Notes: generated from the sequence alone by a model not told the origin. Shown: positions 1-10,901, numbered from the stretch's first letter. The stretch: DNA of 64,000 nt from Ariolimax columbianus (GCA_036924085.1 JAVGWX010000004.1:39957293-40021292), one strand, 5' to 3'. Numbers and translations: made by a program.

Positions 1-160
1 TAAAAGAATGGACCAATCTCCGACCAGAAGAGGTATAGGCAGCGGCCGCTAACAGAGAAGGATGGCATGGGGTTGTGTGGATGTCTTCATGTGTGCTCCA
101 ACGACCTCACCGGTTATGGGATGACCTGACTTGACCAGACCTGACCTGATTAGTAAAACA
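1..160 (+). mobile_element. 3' end of a LINE (C-terminal tail fragment)
   Basis: The plus-strand translation begins with 'KEWTNLRPEE', followed by the W..VV and 'LQRPHRL' pattern of the last residues of many animal endonuclease/RT LINE proteins, where an arginine-rich R-G-R--KRWEDN--EW segment precedes the stop. Stops interrupt the frame. The window edge removes everything upstream. The minus-strand fragment at 36.3 kb has the same 'NNLRPE' ending and looks like the same subfamily. After the stop comes a short tandem GACCTGACCTGA-type tail. It is a dead remnant. Confidence 0.6.
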
Positions 161-500
161 CCAAATACACGCTACATGTTCTGTTCTTAGCTAATATTGA
201 AACCACTTTTCTTTAATGCTCAAACTTCGTCTGTTTCTTGCTTGTGCTTCTTTAGAAGTTTAATTGGACATATGTATGCTTTAATGGTTTCTAATTTGTT
301 TTATAACTCCCTAAACCACGCCTCAATTGCAGCGAGGCGTGTACGTCACCTCGAAGTCCACGGATCGATATCATATTGTCGATCATGTCCATCTTTGTAT
401 TGGCTGGTGTGTACATATGTTATCCAACCATTTAAATTATAATTGCCTTTGCGATTCCATGTCCCTACTTTATTGTCCCACTTACTGGCTTCGGAGTTTC
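161..500. other. Unannotated stretch
   Basis: No open frame with a recognisable domain. AT-rich unique-looking DNA. Short ORFs here have no family signature. Confidence 0.5.
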
Positions 501-504
501 TCGT

Positions 505-640
505 TTGGCCTAGAGGTTGCATGCTTTGATTACAATCCCAGCGTACTGGGATCACTTCGCACATGTCGAGGATTTTGTTCCTAGCATGGCCGTTCTTCTC
601 CCAGTCGACCAAGCTATAAATCGGTACCTCGCGAATATAT
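505..640 (+). mobile_element. Decayed tRNA-derived SINE-like repeat
   Basis: A box-A-like segment (TTGGCCTAGAGGTTGCATGC) is followed by a weak box-B-like stretch and a body containing GTCGACCA-GCT-TAAAT--GTACC. The same body motif follows another tRNA-like head near 11.5-11.6 kb, so the two are probably one old SINE family. No TSDs were found. Confidence 0.4.
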
Positions 641-654
641 TTTAAAATGTATGA

Positions 655-900
655 GTCAGGAACTCATGGCGTGCTGGTAAGGTCAGAGTTAGCGAACCAA
701 AGCTGTTCAAGAACCAATTTCGTCTCTAAGTATCGACACCGGGAACAAACTACATCCACGCATTCTGGTTGAGATAATAGGGATGCAAGAGGGAAGGTTA
801 ACCGATCCGAAATTGTGCCGTGCTGAAATCGGATGTAGGGACCGAAAGGTGAAGACATCAGTCTCACTTTCAACTACTACACAACGTAACAAAACGTTCT
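655..900 (+). mobile_element. R360 SINE-like repeat, degenerate partial copy
   Basis: Aligns by eye to the central and 3' parts of the R360 copy at 2476-2835: GCGAACCA-AGCTG, then TCTA--TA-C-ACACC, then a shared stretch ending in GACCGAAAGGTG. The 5' head and tail are missing. Many substitutions suggest an old insertion. Confidence 0.6.
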
Positions 901-1039
901 TATCTGGAGCAATGAAGAAACAGAAGAAACTCGTGGGAAAGTAAGATGATAAAAACAGTTGCAGTCAATCCACGATAAAAGAAAGGGACGAGGCTTTCAG
1001 TACTGCTGAAGTAAATAGTATTAGCATCAACAACGGCGT

Positions 1040-1690
1040 TAGTTCTTGCAATTGTTGTAGTTATGGTCCTTGTTGTTGTAGTTATGGTCCTTGTTGTTGT
1101 AGTTATGGTCCTTGTTGTTGCTGTAGTTATGGTCCTTATTGCTGTAGTTATGGTCCTTGTTGTTGTAGTTATGGTCCTTGTTGTTGTAGTTATGGTCCTT
1201 AATGTTGCTGTAGTTATGGTCCTTATTGTTGTAGTTATGGTCCTTGTTGTTGTAGTTATGGTCCTTGTTGTTGTAGTTATGGTCCTTGTTGTTGCTGTAG
1301 TTATGGTCCTTGTTGCTGTAGTTATGGTCCTTGTTGCTGTAGTTATGGTCCTTGTTGCTGTAGTTGTGGTCCCTGTTGTTGCTGTAGTTATGGTCCTTGT
1401 TGTTGTTATAGTTATGATCCGCCTTGTTGCTGTAGTTATGGTCCTTATTGTTGCTGTAGTTATGATCCGCCTTGTTGCTGTAGTTATGGTCCCTGTTGTT
1501 GCTGTAGTTATGGTCCTTATTGTTGCTGTAGTTATGATCCGCCTTGTTGCTGTAGTTATGGTCCCTGTTGTTGCTGTAGTTATGGTCCTTATTGTTGCTG
1601 TAGTTATGATCCGCCTTGTTGCTGTAGTTACGATTATTGTTGATGTTGTTGTTTTGGCCATTGTTGTTGTAGTTAGGGTTCTTCTTCTTG
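1040..1690. repeat. 21-bp TTG-rich minisatellite
   Basis: About thirty tandem units of 18, 21 or 24 bp share the core GTTATGGTCCTTGTTG and end in TTGCTGTA or TTGTTGTA. From about 1405 to 1630 a higher-order unit recurs in which GATCCGCC, GGTCCCTG and GGTCCTTA versions alternate. All unit lengths are multiples of 3, which creates long open frames on both strands (V/M/L-rich on plus, T/R/I-rich on minus). I regard these as artefacts of the repeat, not genes. Confidence 0.9.
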
Positions 1691-1829
1691 TTGTAGTTAT
1701 GATCCTTATTGTGATCATAGTTATGGCCCTTGCTGCCCCTGAAGAGATTGTCGTGTCAGCGAAAGTATATGTAGGAAAAGAAGAAGAAATCTCTTCTAGC
1801 AGATGCACATTAAGCGATGTAATGAATAC

Positions 1830-2464
1830 TAGCTAAAGGTTTTTTTGGAACATTGCTTAAGGACTGCCATTACTCCGACCAGTGGAAGGTTAAGTGAAGC
1901 TAACAGCTTCCATTTTTAGCGCATGAAAATTGTCGACGTAGATGGATTAGCCTAGAGGAGTGAACGATGGTATAAGACCGGGAGAAGACAGAAGGGTAAG
2001 AGAAGACAATTAAATAAATGATCGTGGAAGACAGTGCTATTTGATGATTAATTTATGAATGTTCTTTGTTGACAAAGGTTTTGAAATTGAAAATAAAGAC
2101 TACACATTTCATACACGTATCATTTTGTTTGCCTTTGTCTCTAGTTCTTTTCATCTGAATCTATTTCTCTATCTCTATAGCCCATGTTGTCTCGACTAAA
2201 AACCAAAAAATAGACCACAACCTCTATTAAGTTCTTGAACCAATCTTTATTGAGTTTTGTACACACTTTGGCAAAATAATGTGACGTTGCCCCTTTGGGA
2301 AGATCAGACAACTCTATTCCCAAATATCGCTTGAGCAAACATGTTAGTATTCTGGGAAACAAATGAAGCAGCTTTCTTATTTTCCTCCTATATTTTCTTT
2401 TTTTCTTTCATTTATAGTTTTTTAAAATTTAATCTTGTTTTTCTATTAATTGCTGTTAAAATGT
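1830..2464. other. Unannotated stretch
   Basis: AT-rich DNA between the minisatellite and the R360 copy. A 73-residue minus-strand frame near 2.1-2.4 kb has no recognisable domain. Confidence 0.5.
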
Positions 2465-2475
2465 AGATACCTACT

Positions 2476-2835
2476 GGGATCAAGATGCTGAGCAGCGCAT
2501 GAGCTGCAGTGGTCAGCGACCCATAGCTGACTGCTAGCGTCAGGGCCAGCGAACCAGAGCTGCCAAGACCCTTCTACACCTCCACGCCGTGATCCTGGAT
2601 AACAGGCTGCAGCAGGGCAGACTGGCTAAGGAGAAGGGATCGAAGAGGGAATGCTAACCCGTACTAAAAAAATGGTTTGCCGCAGTCGGATGTGTTGGAC
2701 CGAAAGGTGCACATATCGCAGTCAAGCTGTAAACTACGATACAACGCATTCCGTTCTCTCGACTACATTCTGCTACTCAAGTCCTTTCAGGGTTTGGTAG
2801 TGGGAGATTGAGAACTAACGAAGCCAAGCCAAGCC
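2476..2835 (+). mobile_element. R360 SINE-like retroelement with TSDs (reference copy)
   Basis: A 360-bp dispersed repeat starting GGGATCAAGATGCTGAGCAG and ending in a (GCCAA)n-like tail. It is flanked by direct repeats AGATACCTACT at 2465-2475 and 2836-2846, which mark a retroposition. Other copies: 655-900 (+), 17330-17520 (+), 6945-7600 (-), 19545-19905 (-) and 47028-47376 (-). I could not find convincing Pol III A and B boxes, so 'SINE-like' rests on length, TSDs, 3' tail and lack of coding capacity. Two copies end in ACGAAGAAGA, close to the 3' end of the RT/RNase H LINE in this window, which suggests mobilisation by that LINE. Confidence 0.8.
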
Positions 2836-2846
2836 AGATACCTACT

Positions 2847-3640
2847 CACTTTACTGTACACGTTCTCCGTTCAATAGTGTTACAAGTGTAGCGGTTTCTC
2901 TTTTGAAAGATCGTTTTTATCTTAGTGTTAGTCTTAGTGAGTTGGATGTAGCCTGGAGAATGATTTCGTGCTGTTTCATTCCGCTGTCTTGGGACAAGCG
3001 CCGCGGAGGTTGGTTAACCGATGTGGCAGTTCATAGTAATAGACTCAAACGCTAGAGTAAAGTAGACCTGCATCATGTTAGGGGCCGTCTATGCTGTTCT
3101 TAACAGAACAGCTAAGCATGGCCGGTTTTATCACACAGTTAGTCGCCTCTTTAGGCATTCTCGCTTTAGGGTAGTGGTATTATTCGTGTCCTTGGCATGC
3201 ACATAGACCCCGGAGGACCACTCGGAAATCGTGATTTCATGTTCGTAAATAATATTGCTGCACATTTTTGGAACTGCGCAACACTATATGTCATGTTGGA
3301 TGTCTATGGGCCTAATAACATTACTTTGTAAAGCCAAATTTCTTTGTTGCTGCCCCATAACGCTTTTGTGTACAATTCTAAATATTACAGACGTCAGTTT
3401 ACACGCCATTGTCTTAGATCCTTTAAGGATTAAACAGAAAAAAAAGTCAAAAACAAACTAAGTGACGTAAAGAACGGATGGTGACAAAGCCACCTGAGCC
3501 TGGAGAGAATGTTTCAAAATATAGAGTTCCCCAATAGCAGCATATCTTGTCCAATCCAATAACCAAATGCAAGATGGTAATGGTGAGGACACTGTGATTC
3601 AATGTTTGGGTACACAAGTGGATTCGCATATTAGTCACTG
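2847..3640. other. Unannotated stretch
   Basis: Nothing recognisable. A short plus-strand frame at 3255-3461 lacks family features. Confidence 0.5.
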
Positions 3641-3654
3641 GCGTATGATTGACA

Positions 3655-3815
3655 CGGACAAGTGTCACACGTACACATATCTGACATGGCAACAGTGTCA
3701 AACGTACACATATCTGAAACGGGACAAGTGCCACACGTACACATATCTGACATGGCAACAATGTCAAACTTACACATATCTGAAACGGGACAAGTGCCAC
3801 ACGTACACAGTTCTG
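3655..3815. repeat. 33-bp minisatellite, two alternating unit types
   Basis: About five units of 33 bp alternate between a GACATGGCAACA version and a GAAACGGGACAAG version, giving a 66-bp higher-order period. Each unit carries CGTACACATATCTGA. That core resembles GTACACATATCTATTTAA of the 27-bp array 130 bp downstream, so the two arrays may be related. Confidence 0.85.
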
Positions 3816-3942
3816 GTGTGCTAATCCATACTGTTTGATACAGATTCCTGAATCTGTTGTGACCCACGAGTAGACGGAAGATGGTCACTTTGTCTGTATT
3901 ACCGTTGTAGCTACTACTTCTGATAACTTCGTCAACTTTAGG

Positions 3943-4815
3943 TTCACATATGTATTTAACACATTTGGGTTCACATATCTATTTACCACACTTGGGTTCA
4001 CACATCTCATTAACACATCTAGGTTCACATATCTATTTAACACATCTAGGTACACATATCTATTTAACACATTTGGGTTCACATATCTATTTAACACATC
4101 TAGGTTCACATATCTATTTAACATATCTAGGTACACATATCTATTTAACACATCTAATTACACATATCTATTTAACACATCTAGGTACACACATCTATTT
4201 AACACATTTGGGTTCACATATCTATTTAACACATTTGGGTTCACATATCTATTTAACACATCTAGGTACACATATTTCTTTAACACATCTAGGTTCACAT
4301 ATCTATTTAACAAATCTAGGCAAACATATCTATTTAACACATCTAGGTACACATATCTATTAAACACATCTAGGTACACATATCTATTTAACACATCTAG
4401 GCACACATATCTATTTAAGACATCTAGGTACACGTATCTATTTAACACATTTGGGTTCACATATCTATTTAATACATCTAGGTACACATATCTCTTTAAC
4501 ACATGTAGGTTCACATATATATGTAACACATCTATGTACACGTATTTATTTAACACATCTAGGTACACATATCTATTTAACATATCTAGGTACACATATC
4601 TATTTAACACATCTAGGTACACATATCTATTTAACACATTTGGGTTCACATATCTATTTAACACATCTAGGTACACATATCTCTTTAACACATTTGGGTT
4701 CACATATCTATTTAACACATCTAGGTACACATATCTATTTAACACATTTGAGTTCACATATTTATTTAACACATCTAGGTTCACATATCTATTTAAGACA
4801 AGCAAGTCCACATAT
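3943..4815. repeat. 27-bp minisatellite
   Basis: About 32 tandem units of 27 bp built from ACACATCTAGGTACACATAT followed by CTATTTA. TTTGGGTTC and CTAGGTAC variants alternate irregularly. The 9-codon period keeps several frames open on both strands (THLG-HIYL on plus, LNRYV on minus), but there is no start context, composition or motif to suggest a protein. Confidence 0.92.
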
Positions 4816-5410
4816 ATATTTGATATACTTTTGTTTTATGTCTAACCGCCAACCCATGCACATTTATGTAAATGTTGTCAGATTTTGGAAGCACTTATTA
4901 ACTTCTTCTTCGCGCCATGACCGACACATTAACTTAGAAATCCATCTCGTGTGTTCGGTATTGGCTCGTTAGGAATTGTTAGTGTTTCTGACGACTGTGT
5001 AAGATCAATCAGAGGGTGCCGTGTGCTCCTGACATGTTCAACAAAGCCAACCAGACCACCCAGGGAGATGGCATAAATAGAGGGATAGTCGATTCCCGGG
5101 CTCGTGTTTGGTTTCAAACTACAATTTAAATTGCTGAGTAGCCAGTTGTTAATCTATCTGCTAAAAATACTTGTACTGTCGACTATACTTGCTCGGTGCA
5201 CGAAGATCACAACTAAGCTCATGACGTCACTGGTGATGCAATATAGTGGAAGTCATATCAGCAAAATGAGGTCAATGTATCTGGGATGTTATAGACAGCA
5301 CAAGAAGATTGTGCAAAGTATAAATCGACAGAGAACATCTATTACCCCCTGCACTCCAAGGAGAACCATATATACGGATTAAGTCAAGGAAGAAACGTTG
5401 TTGTACTTGC
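4816..5410. other. Unannotated stretch
   Basis: No recognisable feature. Short open frames only. Confidence 0.45.
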
Positions 5411-5412
5411 TG

Positions 5413-5760
5413 CTATTGTTTCGTATGCCCACAATGAGCAAGTTTACTCTTTTGTGCGCCCCGAAAAGGACGTTTAGTGGCAGGTTGCAGTAGCTTTCCT
5501 CCCATCCTGAGCGTGCTGATGAAGGTGGACCGGGTTTCTCCAGGCCAGTGTGCTATGCTTCTCTTCATCTGCGTGTTTCTCACTACTACAGAGATCATGT
5601 CGATCCTGCACCTCGTTAGCAGAATGTCATTAAAATAACCCGTTTCCAAGAAGGGCTGCGTGGAAGCCGAATTGATGGTCTTGGCAACTATATTTTGACT
5701 GGTCCTGACTAACATGTCTGATCAGTATGTTTTGCCTGACAAGTCAGTCTTCTTGCCCAA
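5413..5760 (-). pseudogene. Unidentified ORF-bearing dispersed repeat (family U), copy 1
   Basis: I do not recognise this protein. A 100-codon minus-strand frame (5413-5715) starts MLVRTSQNI and includes FLETGYFNDILLTR, DMISVVVRNTQMKRSIA, TRSTFISTLRMGGKLLQPA and KRPFRGAQ. The same order of motifs, broken by stops, is encoded at 18.24-18.55 kb (MIPVVVNDT, MKPSIV, RSTFIRTL, FRAHKRVNLLIVG) and more loosely at 11.74-12.0 kb (LVKTGY, VIPIVVSLLRSLA, TITRFYR). Conservation of amino-acid pattern across diverged copies suggests a former coding sequence, probably of a mobile element. Just upstream on the minus strand lies about one unit of the 37-bp repeat (ACTGATCAGACATGTTAG) that is expanded next to copy 3. 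Confidence 0.5.
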
Positions 5761-6345
5761 GTAAGTAACGTAGATTAAGATCTATTGCCAGCTCGCGCAT
5801 CGTGAATAAACAGCAGTTTTTTAATTTACTTGGCTTGACATGGCATTCTTTATTACACTTCGCCCATTTCATGATGTTCCTGCAATTACATCGATATGGC
5901 CTTTTGACAGTCTATCTTTAGTCGCATTTTTTATTATTGTTTTATTGCCCCATGACAATAAAACATATGAGATCGCGTGACCAGAGACCGATTCCATATC
6001 GTGCTTCTGAGTCGTATATTGTATGCCTTGGCTATAATATAGCTGATTGTGATGTTGCTTTAGGTCACGCCATTTCTGACAGGGTGGTCTCCTTCATATT
6101 GTGGCCATGGCTACGGAACTCTTTGTTTATCTCCCACGCCAAGTTCGTATGGGCATTTTTATTAATCGTTACATCTTCCTTTATGTCCACAGTATGGCCT
6201 ATAATTCTATTAAATTGTTGTACTTGTTTTGGGACACATACTCGCTCTTCTGTACAAGGCACAAAGGTAAAAGAGACAGGAGTTTACTCCTCAGTCTCTT
6301 CTTGACCCTGTCGTTGCAGTTGTAAATTGGTACCTACCTTACAAC
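5761..6345. other. Unannotated stretch
   Basis: Overlapping short frames at 5.9-6.3 kb on both strands have no domain signature. Nothing else was seen. Confidence 0.45.
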
Positions 6346-6349
6346 AATT

Positions 6350-6606
6350 TTTGTTTGTTTGTTTGTTTGCGTTCGCCTTATTTTTGTAATCCCCAAGGCG
6401 GTGTGCGTTGCACTGTGTTTTTATTTTGCGACTGTCGACCCAGTGCATCCGACTCCAGCATGTATTTTATGTAAGGGTCTCCTTCCTCGTGCATTTTCTA
6501 AGTGTTTGCTTCCCCGGGGTAACGGCCGGTGCTGTGATGGGGATCGAACCAATCATCTTCGCGTTGTTAGCCGTGCCACTTAACCACTAGGCCACACCGT
6601 CCCCTG
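6350..6606 (-). mobile_element. tRNA-derived SINE (family S1), near full length
   Basis: Read on the minus strand, the head is GGGGACGG-GTGGCCTAGTGG (box A: TGGCCTAGTGGTTAAG) followed about 40 bp later by box B GGTTCGATCCC. A body of about 150 bp includes ACCCTTACAT and GGATGCACTGGGTCGACAG, and the tail is (CAAA)n. It is a Pol III-type tRNA-derived SINE. Imperfect flanks (GTTGTCAGG right, GTTGTAAGG left) may be a TSD. A second near-complete copy is at 48.1 kb and head-only copies are at 51.5 and 63.1 kb. Confidence 0.88.
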
Positions 6607-6940
6607 ACAACTAGTTTAATAACAGTCCTATAGCAGACACTGCTGTGGGGAGGAAATCTTAGACTTCATAATACAAGGCTTCCGTTTTTATGAGGAGAAG
6701 GTTGTTAGCTCCCTTGCTTAATACATTTATTTCCATAATAGTAAAACACTTACTCACTTACAGCTAGGTAGGGTGTAATATATAATGTTGTTGGAGCCTG
6801 GTAACTTTGAGATCACAAACGTGTGATCTACCGCTAGGTAAAAAAGACGTATCACAGATAGGGAAATCAAATCCCAAAAGAATGAAACTTGTTCTTCCCC
6901 GCTCACTCACTCCCCATTTCAGAAAATGGTGATACCTATT
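6607..6940. other. Unannotated stretch
   Basis: No feature recognised between the S1 SINE and the R360 copy. Confidence 0.45.
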
Positions 6941-6944
6941 ACTT

Positions 6945-7600
6945 CGTCTTTTTCTTCTTCGTTGGTTCTCAAACTCTAGCTACAGAGCCCTGAAAATGGC
7001 TCTGCATATGGCAGTATGTAGTCTGGAGAATGTAATTCGTTGTATCGTAGTTTACAGCTTGGTTGCGACATTTGCGCTATTTGGCTCGACACATCCAACT
7101 TAGCAGGCATTTTTTGGGTACCGGGTTAGCCTTCCCTCTTCGATCCCTTCTCCCTAGCCGGTCTGCTGTGTTGAGGTCTGTTATCCAGGTTCACCGCATG
7201 GAGGCGGAGAAGGGTCTCGGTTCTCTGGGCCTGACGCTAACAGTCAGTATGAGTCGCTGGGCCTGACGCTAACAGTCAGCTATGGGTTGCTGGGCCTGAC
7301 GCTAACAGTCATCTATGGGTCGCTGGTCCTGACGCTAACAGTCAGCTATGGGTTGCTGGGCCTGACGCTAACAGTCAGCTATCGGTCGCTGGGCCTAACG
7401 CTAACAGTCAGCTATGGGTCGCTGGGCCTGACGCTAACAGTCAGCTATGGGTCACTGGGGCTGACGCTAACAGTCAGCTATGAGTCGCTGGGCCTGACGC
7501 TAACAGTCAGCTATTGGTCGCTGGGCCTGACGCTAACAGTCAGCTATGGGTCGCTAACCACATTCAGCTCATGAACTGCTCAGCATCTTGATTCCTGATA
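6945..7600 (-). mobile_element. R360 copy enlarged by an internal minisatellite
   Basis: Minus-strand R360 copy. The 3' tail lies at the left (minus-strand reading AACGAAGAAGAAAAAGACG) and the 5' head, decayed, at the right near 7565-7600. The reference copy is 360 bp; this one is about 650 bp because one internal 33-bp segment is tandemly repeated (next feature). It was probably a normal insertion that expanded later. Confidence 0.8.
7225..7555. repeat. 33-bp minisatellite born inside an R360 copy
   Basis: About ten tandem 33-bp units, each with CTGACGCTAACAGTCAGCTA and GGGTCGCTGGGC. The same segment occurs exactly once in the other well-aligned R360 copies (for example GACGCTAGCAGTCAGCTATG near 47.3 kb). 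The 11-codon period leaves a spurious open frame (GLTLTVSYGSL repeated). Confidence 0.9.
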
Positions 7601-7734
7601 CCCAATAGAAGACAAACAAATATACATTAAAAATAAGGCGACACTGTGGATTTAAATAAAGTGAAAAATAAAATATTCCTAGGTATGGTTAGACATCTCG
7701 CCAAAACGAAAACAAAAATGAAAAGTTCACTAGA

Positions 7735-7875
7735 GCTTCAGTACCGGACGGAGAACCTTCGTGTATGTGTTCACTCGAACTTTAGTACCGGACGAAGAAC
7801 CTTAGTGTATGTGTTCACTAGAACTTTATTACCGGACTAATAACATTTGTGTATGTGTTCACTAGAAATTTAGTA
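7735..7875. repeat. 44-bp tandem repeat, about three units
   Basis: Three imperfect units share GTACCGGACG-AGAACCTT and GTGTATGTGTTCACT-GAAC. No coding or element signature. Confidence 0.8.
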
Positions 7876-7889
7876 CTGGATTTCGCCAG

Positions 7890-8398
7890 GGAAAGAACAT
7901 AATTTACAGATCGGATGGAATTAGCGAAATTCTTGGAACGAAAACATCTTACCCTCTGTATGCTCATTTCAAGATTGTGAACACAATTACGCCCATTTTT
8001 TCAAACAGTAAACCGTCCAACTATATCACGCCTTACCTGTTGCATCCGCCAAACTATTTGCCAGGGAAATAATATAATTTGTAAAAAATACATAAACTAA
8101 ATAGAAGAAAATTAACATGGTTCGAATTTTGCCTTTTTTTTGTCATATCTGGTTATTGTACCCTTTTATGTCGTCCGTAAACAAACAAACAAACAAAATA
8201 ATTGATGTCTTACGATCAGCTGTTTTTAATGTCAGCATGCATGCATCGAAATCATTCGTCCACGCCCTCCTCTCTTCATCGTGTCAGCAAATTTATAAAC
8301 AACATAACTGGTTGGCCAAGATTTAAAAATCACATGATATATCTCAAATTGTCCATCAAATTGGGTCATAATGCCATCATTTCTATGATTTGCCAGTA

Positions 8399-8457
<59 letters not shown>

Positions 8458-8660
8458 TATATTAATATATAACAATGTGACTATAACTCATATAGTGAAT
8501 GACATAGCGGCGTGAAATAATTGAACTGATCTACAAATCGGCTATATAATGTTTAGTGAAAATTTTAGCTCAATATGGTTTTCAGTTCGTGAGATATGGC
8601 GTCCTCAAACATATATACAAACTGAGTTTTATGGTAATAGATAATCTCAATTGTATATGT
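7890..8660 (+). mobile_element. Interspersed repeat (family T), two conserved blocks
   Basis: Two blocks match sequences at 55.7-56.65 kb. The first (7895-8010) has CGGATGGAATTAGCGAAATT, TTGGAACGAAAACA and CAAGATTGTG; related sequence is at 55720-55850 (+) and, inverted, at 56175-56270. The second (8495-8620) has GCG-CGTGAA-TAA and TTTCAGTTCGTGAGATATGG and matches 56535-56625. In both loci the blocks keep the same order, with simple repeats nearby. The class of element is unknown; I see no coding sequence. Confidence 0.5.
8401..8462. repeat. (TA)n microsatellite
   Basis: About 28 TA dinucleotides, lying inside the family T repeat. Confidence 0.97.
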
Positions 8661-9700
8661 TCATCCCGTCCTCTTTGATTCACTAGCTCATGTTTTTATT
8701 AGTTTGTGTCCTTGATGAAGGTCGTTTGGTCGTAACGTACGTTTCGTTTCTGTGTGTGTTTTAGCTCGGTGTCTGACTATACCTATAAGTAGTTTTTGTT
8801 TGTTTACAGAATCAAGTACAAGAATGGTCTTAGAACTTCATCGCCGACAGCAATGTCTGCTACACAATTACATTTACCTCTACTAATTGCTAGACATGCA
8901 GCTATTTCCACGTCATGTATGCTATAACGAGTTGTGAGGAGATACCATTTTCGTTCTTTCTCGATTTGTTGCCGCCCCAGTTTTTATTAGCTAAAGATTT
9001 CCCTTTAACGCGAAGTTGAACAACTTCTTTAGTAAAGAGCTGGGTGGTCATGTTATTGTTTGGACGGTCGGAAATATAATTGATTGAATGGTTTGTCATA
9101 TTCCTCTGTAGCTAATACGTTAATGGAGTGATACCAAATGACTATATTTATTTTTATAAATAATTTGCTTCAATTACACACACTTAGATATCTATATACC
9201 GGACTGCAGGTCTTCATTGCTCTGCTGTTTTAGCTCATTATGGATGCGGCCAGACCACGGATTTGCCTGGATTTCACATTAATCAACGACTTACACTTAT
9301 GTTCTTTTCCATTTGGGCTGGTTAATTCGGTTTTTTAAAATGTGATTTCTTTCGTCTGATATTCCTGATCTGAACATAGGCTATGTAAATAGCACTGTGT
9401 CGTATTTCGTGGACTAGTTCAAATGACTGAGCTTCCCGAGATTGCCACCTTTCGCCTTTGCTGCAAACAGTGTCAATTTTGGAGTGAAATTTAGACACTA
9501 TTTTAATGGACAACACAGCCGGAGGAGAGATACCAAATTTACTCACACACTTAGTTATGTCCCTACGACCTCTTGCAGTTATGGGAAAGGCATAACACAC
9601 AACGTTAGAAGTCATCCCCCCTCCCCCTTCCCTGCTTTGCAGGATACCTGGTTACGTGAAAGACTTCGGGAGTAAACCCTGAAGAGAAATCTGCATACTG
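8661..9700. other. Unannotated stretch
   Basis: No supported gene. A minus-strand 97-codon frame at 9322-9615 has no recognisable domain. Confidence 0.4.
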
Positions 9701-9709
9701 TGCTATCTC

Positions 9710-9860
9710 CAATTGTCTCGATAATAATCTTGCCACTGGCCAAGGGTAGCTCAGGACCAGAGAGTGAGGCTGACAAAAGGCGCAGTTCTTCCTCATTTTA
9801 ATCCAAATCACCGCGCGGTCACCCATTTCAGCGGACACAGCAAGAGAAAAGACTGTCCAC
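9710..9860 (-). repeat. Member of a dispersed pair (with 35.88-35.99 kb)
   Basis: Minus-strand sequence running through GAGGAAGAACTGCGCCTTTT, CTCTGGTCCTGAGC and GGCAAGAT aligns by eye with plus-strand 35880-35990. One frame gives similar peptides in both (E-E-EL--LS-S-S-PE----SGKI). Family unknown. Confidence 0.4.
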
Positions 9861-9909
9861 ACGTCTGAACAAAGAGAGTGGTCTTCATCACTTGGGATGA
9901 ACAAACATC

Positions 9910-10095
9910 ATATATGTATGTGTGTGTATGAATATGTGTGTGTGTGGGGGTAGGGGGGTGGATGTGCGTGTTTGGGTGAGTGTGTGTGTGTGTGAGTGCG
10001 CGTACAAGCGAGCGCGAGTGCCTGCTTACGTGAGTCCATGCATGTATTCATGTAACCATGCATGTATGTTTGTATATATGTAAGTATGCATGTCA
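9910..10095. repeat. TG/ATG-rich low-complexity tract
   Basis: GTGTGTG runs grade into ATGCATGTAT-type sequence, with a G-run (GGGGGTAGGGGGGTGG) at about 9944-9961. Confidence 0.85.
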
Positions 10096-10540
10096 GAAAT
10101 TATGGTAAGCCTAGTTGTTACGAATGACAATGACACCTGTTCGGATGTACGTATCGGCACGTTCCAATTCACGCAGCAGTAAATTGATATCGGGATTGCT
10201 GTTAGGGAAAGAAAAGCAGATGGGAAGGTAAACTGAGGTCTCTCTCCCCTGATAACAAGCTGAGACTCAGTACAATGACGTCTCTAACACAACATCCGCG
10301 ACAACAGTATCTGTTATGGTCTGCATGTGCACGAGTTATAGCTGAATCCATATCTATGTGTTCAGCATGTTTTCTTTTCTCATGGATATCATAGTGTCCG
10401 TTTTATCAGAGTCGTTGCATCGCTGTCTCACTCAGTAAATGGACCGCGTTCGAGAACTCCTAGTAGGACTCTTTATTCCACCCAACTACAAATGAATACC
10501 CGACATAGTTAAGGAAAACAAAAACATAAATAAAAGAATT
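10096..10540. other. Unannotated stretch
   Basis: Nothing recognised before the LINE insertion. Confidence 0.45.
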
Positions 10541-10553
10541 GTATCACTTAACC

Positions 10554-10888
10554 TACACAAAAAACGATGCCTATTACCAGTTGAACAGAAGAGAGCAGAT
10601 CGTGGTCTTCAGACTGCGCACAGGCCACAATAGACTGAGGTATCACCTAGTCAATAAATTGAAGATAGGTGGCACTGACGAATGCTCGTGTGGTACCGGG
10701 AAAATGACCGCTGAACATTTGCTGCAAAACTGCCCGACATACGATGATCAGAGAGATCAGATGTGGCCATCACCAGTGGCAACACTAGACAAGCTCTATG
10801 GCAGTGTTGACAGCCTCAGGATGACCGCTGGTTTTTTTGCAAAAATACAGTTTGACGTCTGACAGCGTACGAAGAAGAAGAAGAAGAA
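10554..10888 (+). mobile_element. 5'-truncated RT/RNase H LINE, 3' end only, with TSD
   Basis: Only the last 100 or so codons and the tail of the LINE seen in full at 39.7 kb are present. The frame contains NDAYYQLNRREQ, FRLRTGHNRLRYHL, ECSCGTGKM and EHLLQNCPTY, the cysteine-containing C-terminal tail after RNase H, then a stop and (GAA)n. Perfect 13-bp direct repeats GTATCACTTAACC lie at 10541-10553 and 10889-10901. It is more diverged from the other copies than they are from each other (for example ECSC and V-for-F changes), so it is an older insertion. Non-functional. Confidence 0.92.
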
Positions 10889-10901
10889 GTATCACTTAAC
10901 C

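Noticed and set aside
900..1836. Long ORFs of 302 and 257 codons on opposite strands
   Set aside because: Entirely encoded by the 21-bp minisatellite. The composition (T/R/I or V/M/L only) follows from the repeat.
3885..4972. Several ORFs of 88-217 codons
   Set aside because: They are the 27-bp repeat read in different frames; the period of 9 codons keeps frames open.
6535..6600. Possible functional tRNA gene on the minus strand
   Set aside because: Boxes A and B are good but the sequence continues into a SINE body with an A-rich tail, and other copies exist.
8710..8740. Hammerhead-ribozyme-like core (TTGATGAAGG, TCGTAACG)
   Set aside because: The required CTGATGA and GAAA are both changed (TTGATGA, GTAA), stem II pairs only through G-T wobbles, and stems I and III were not found. 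At most a remnant.
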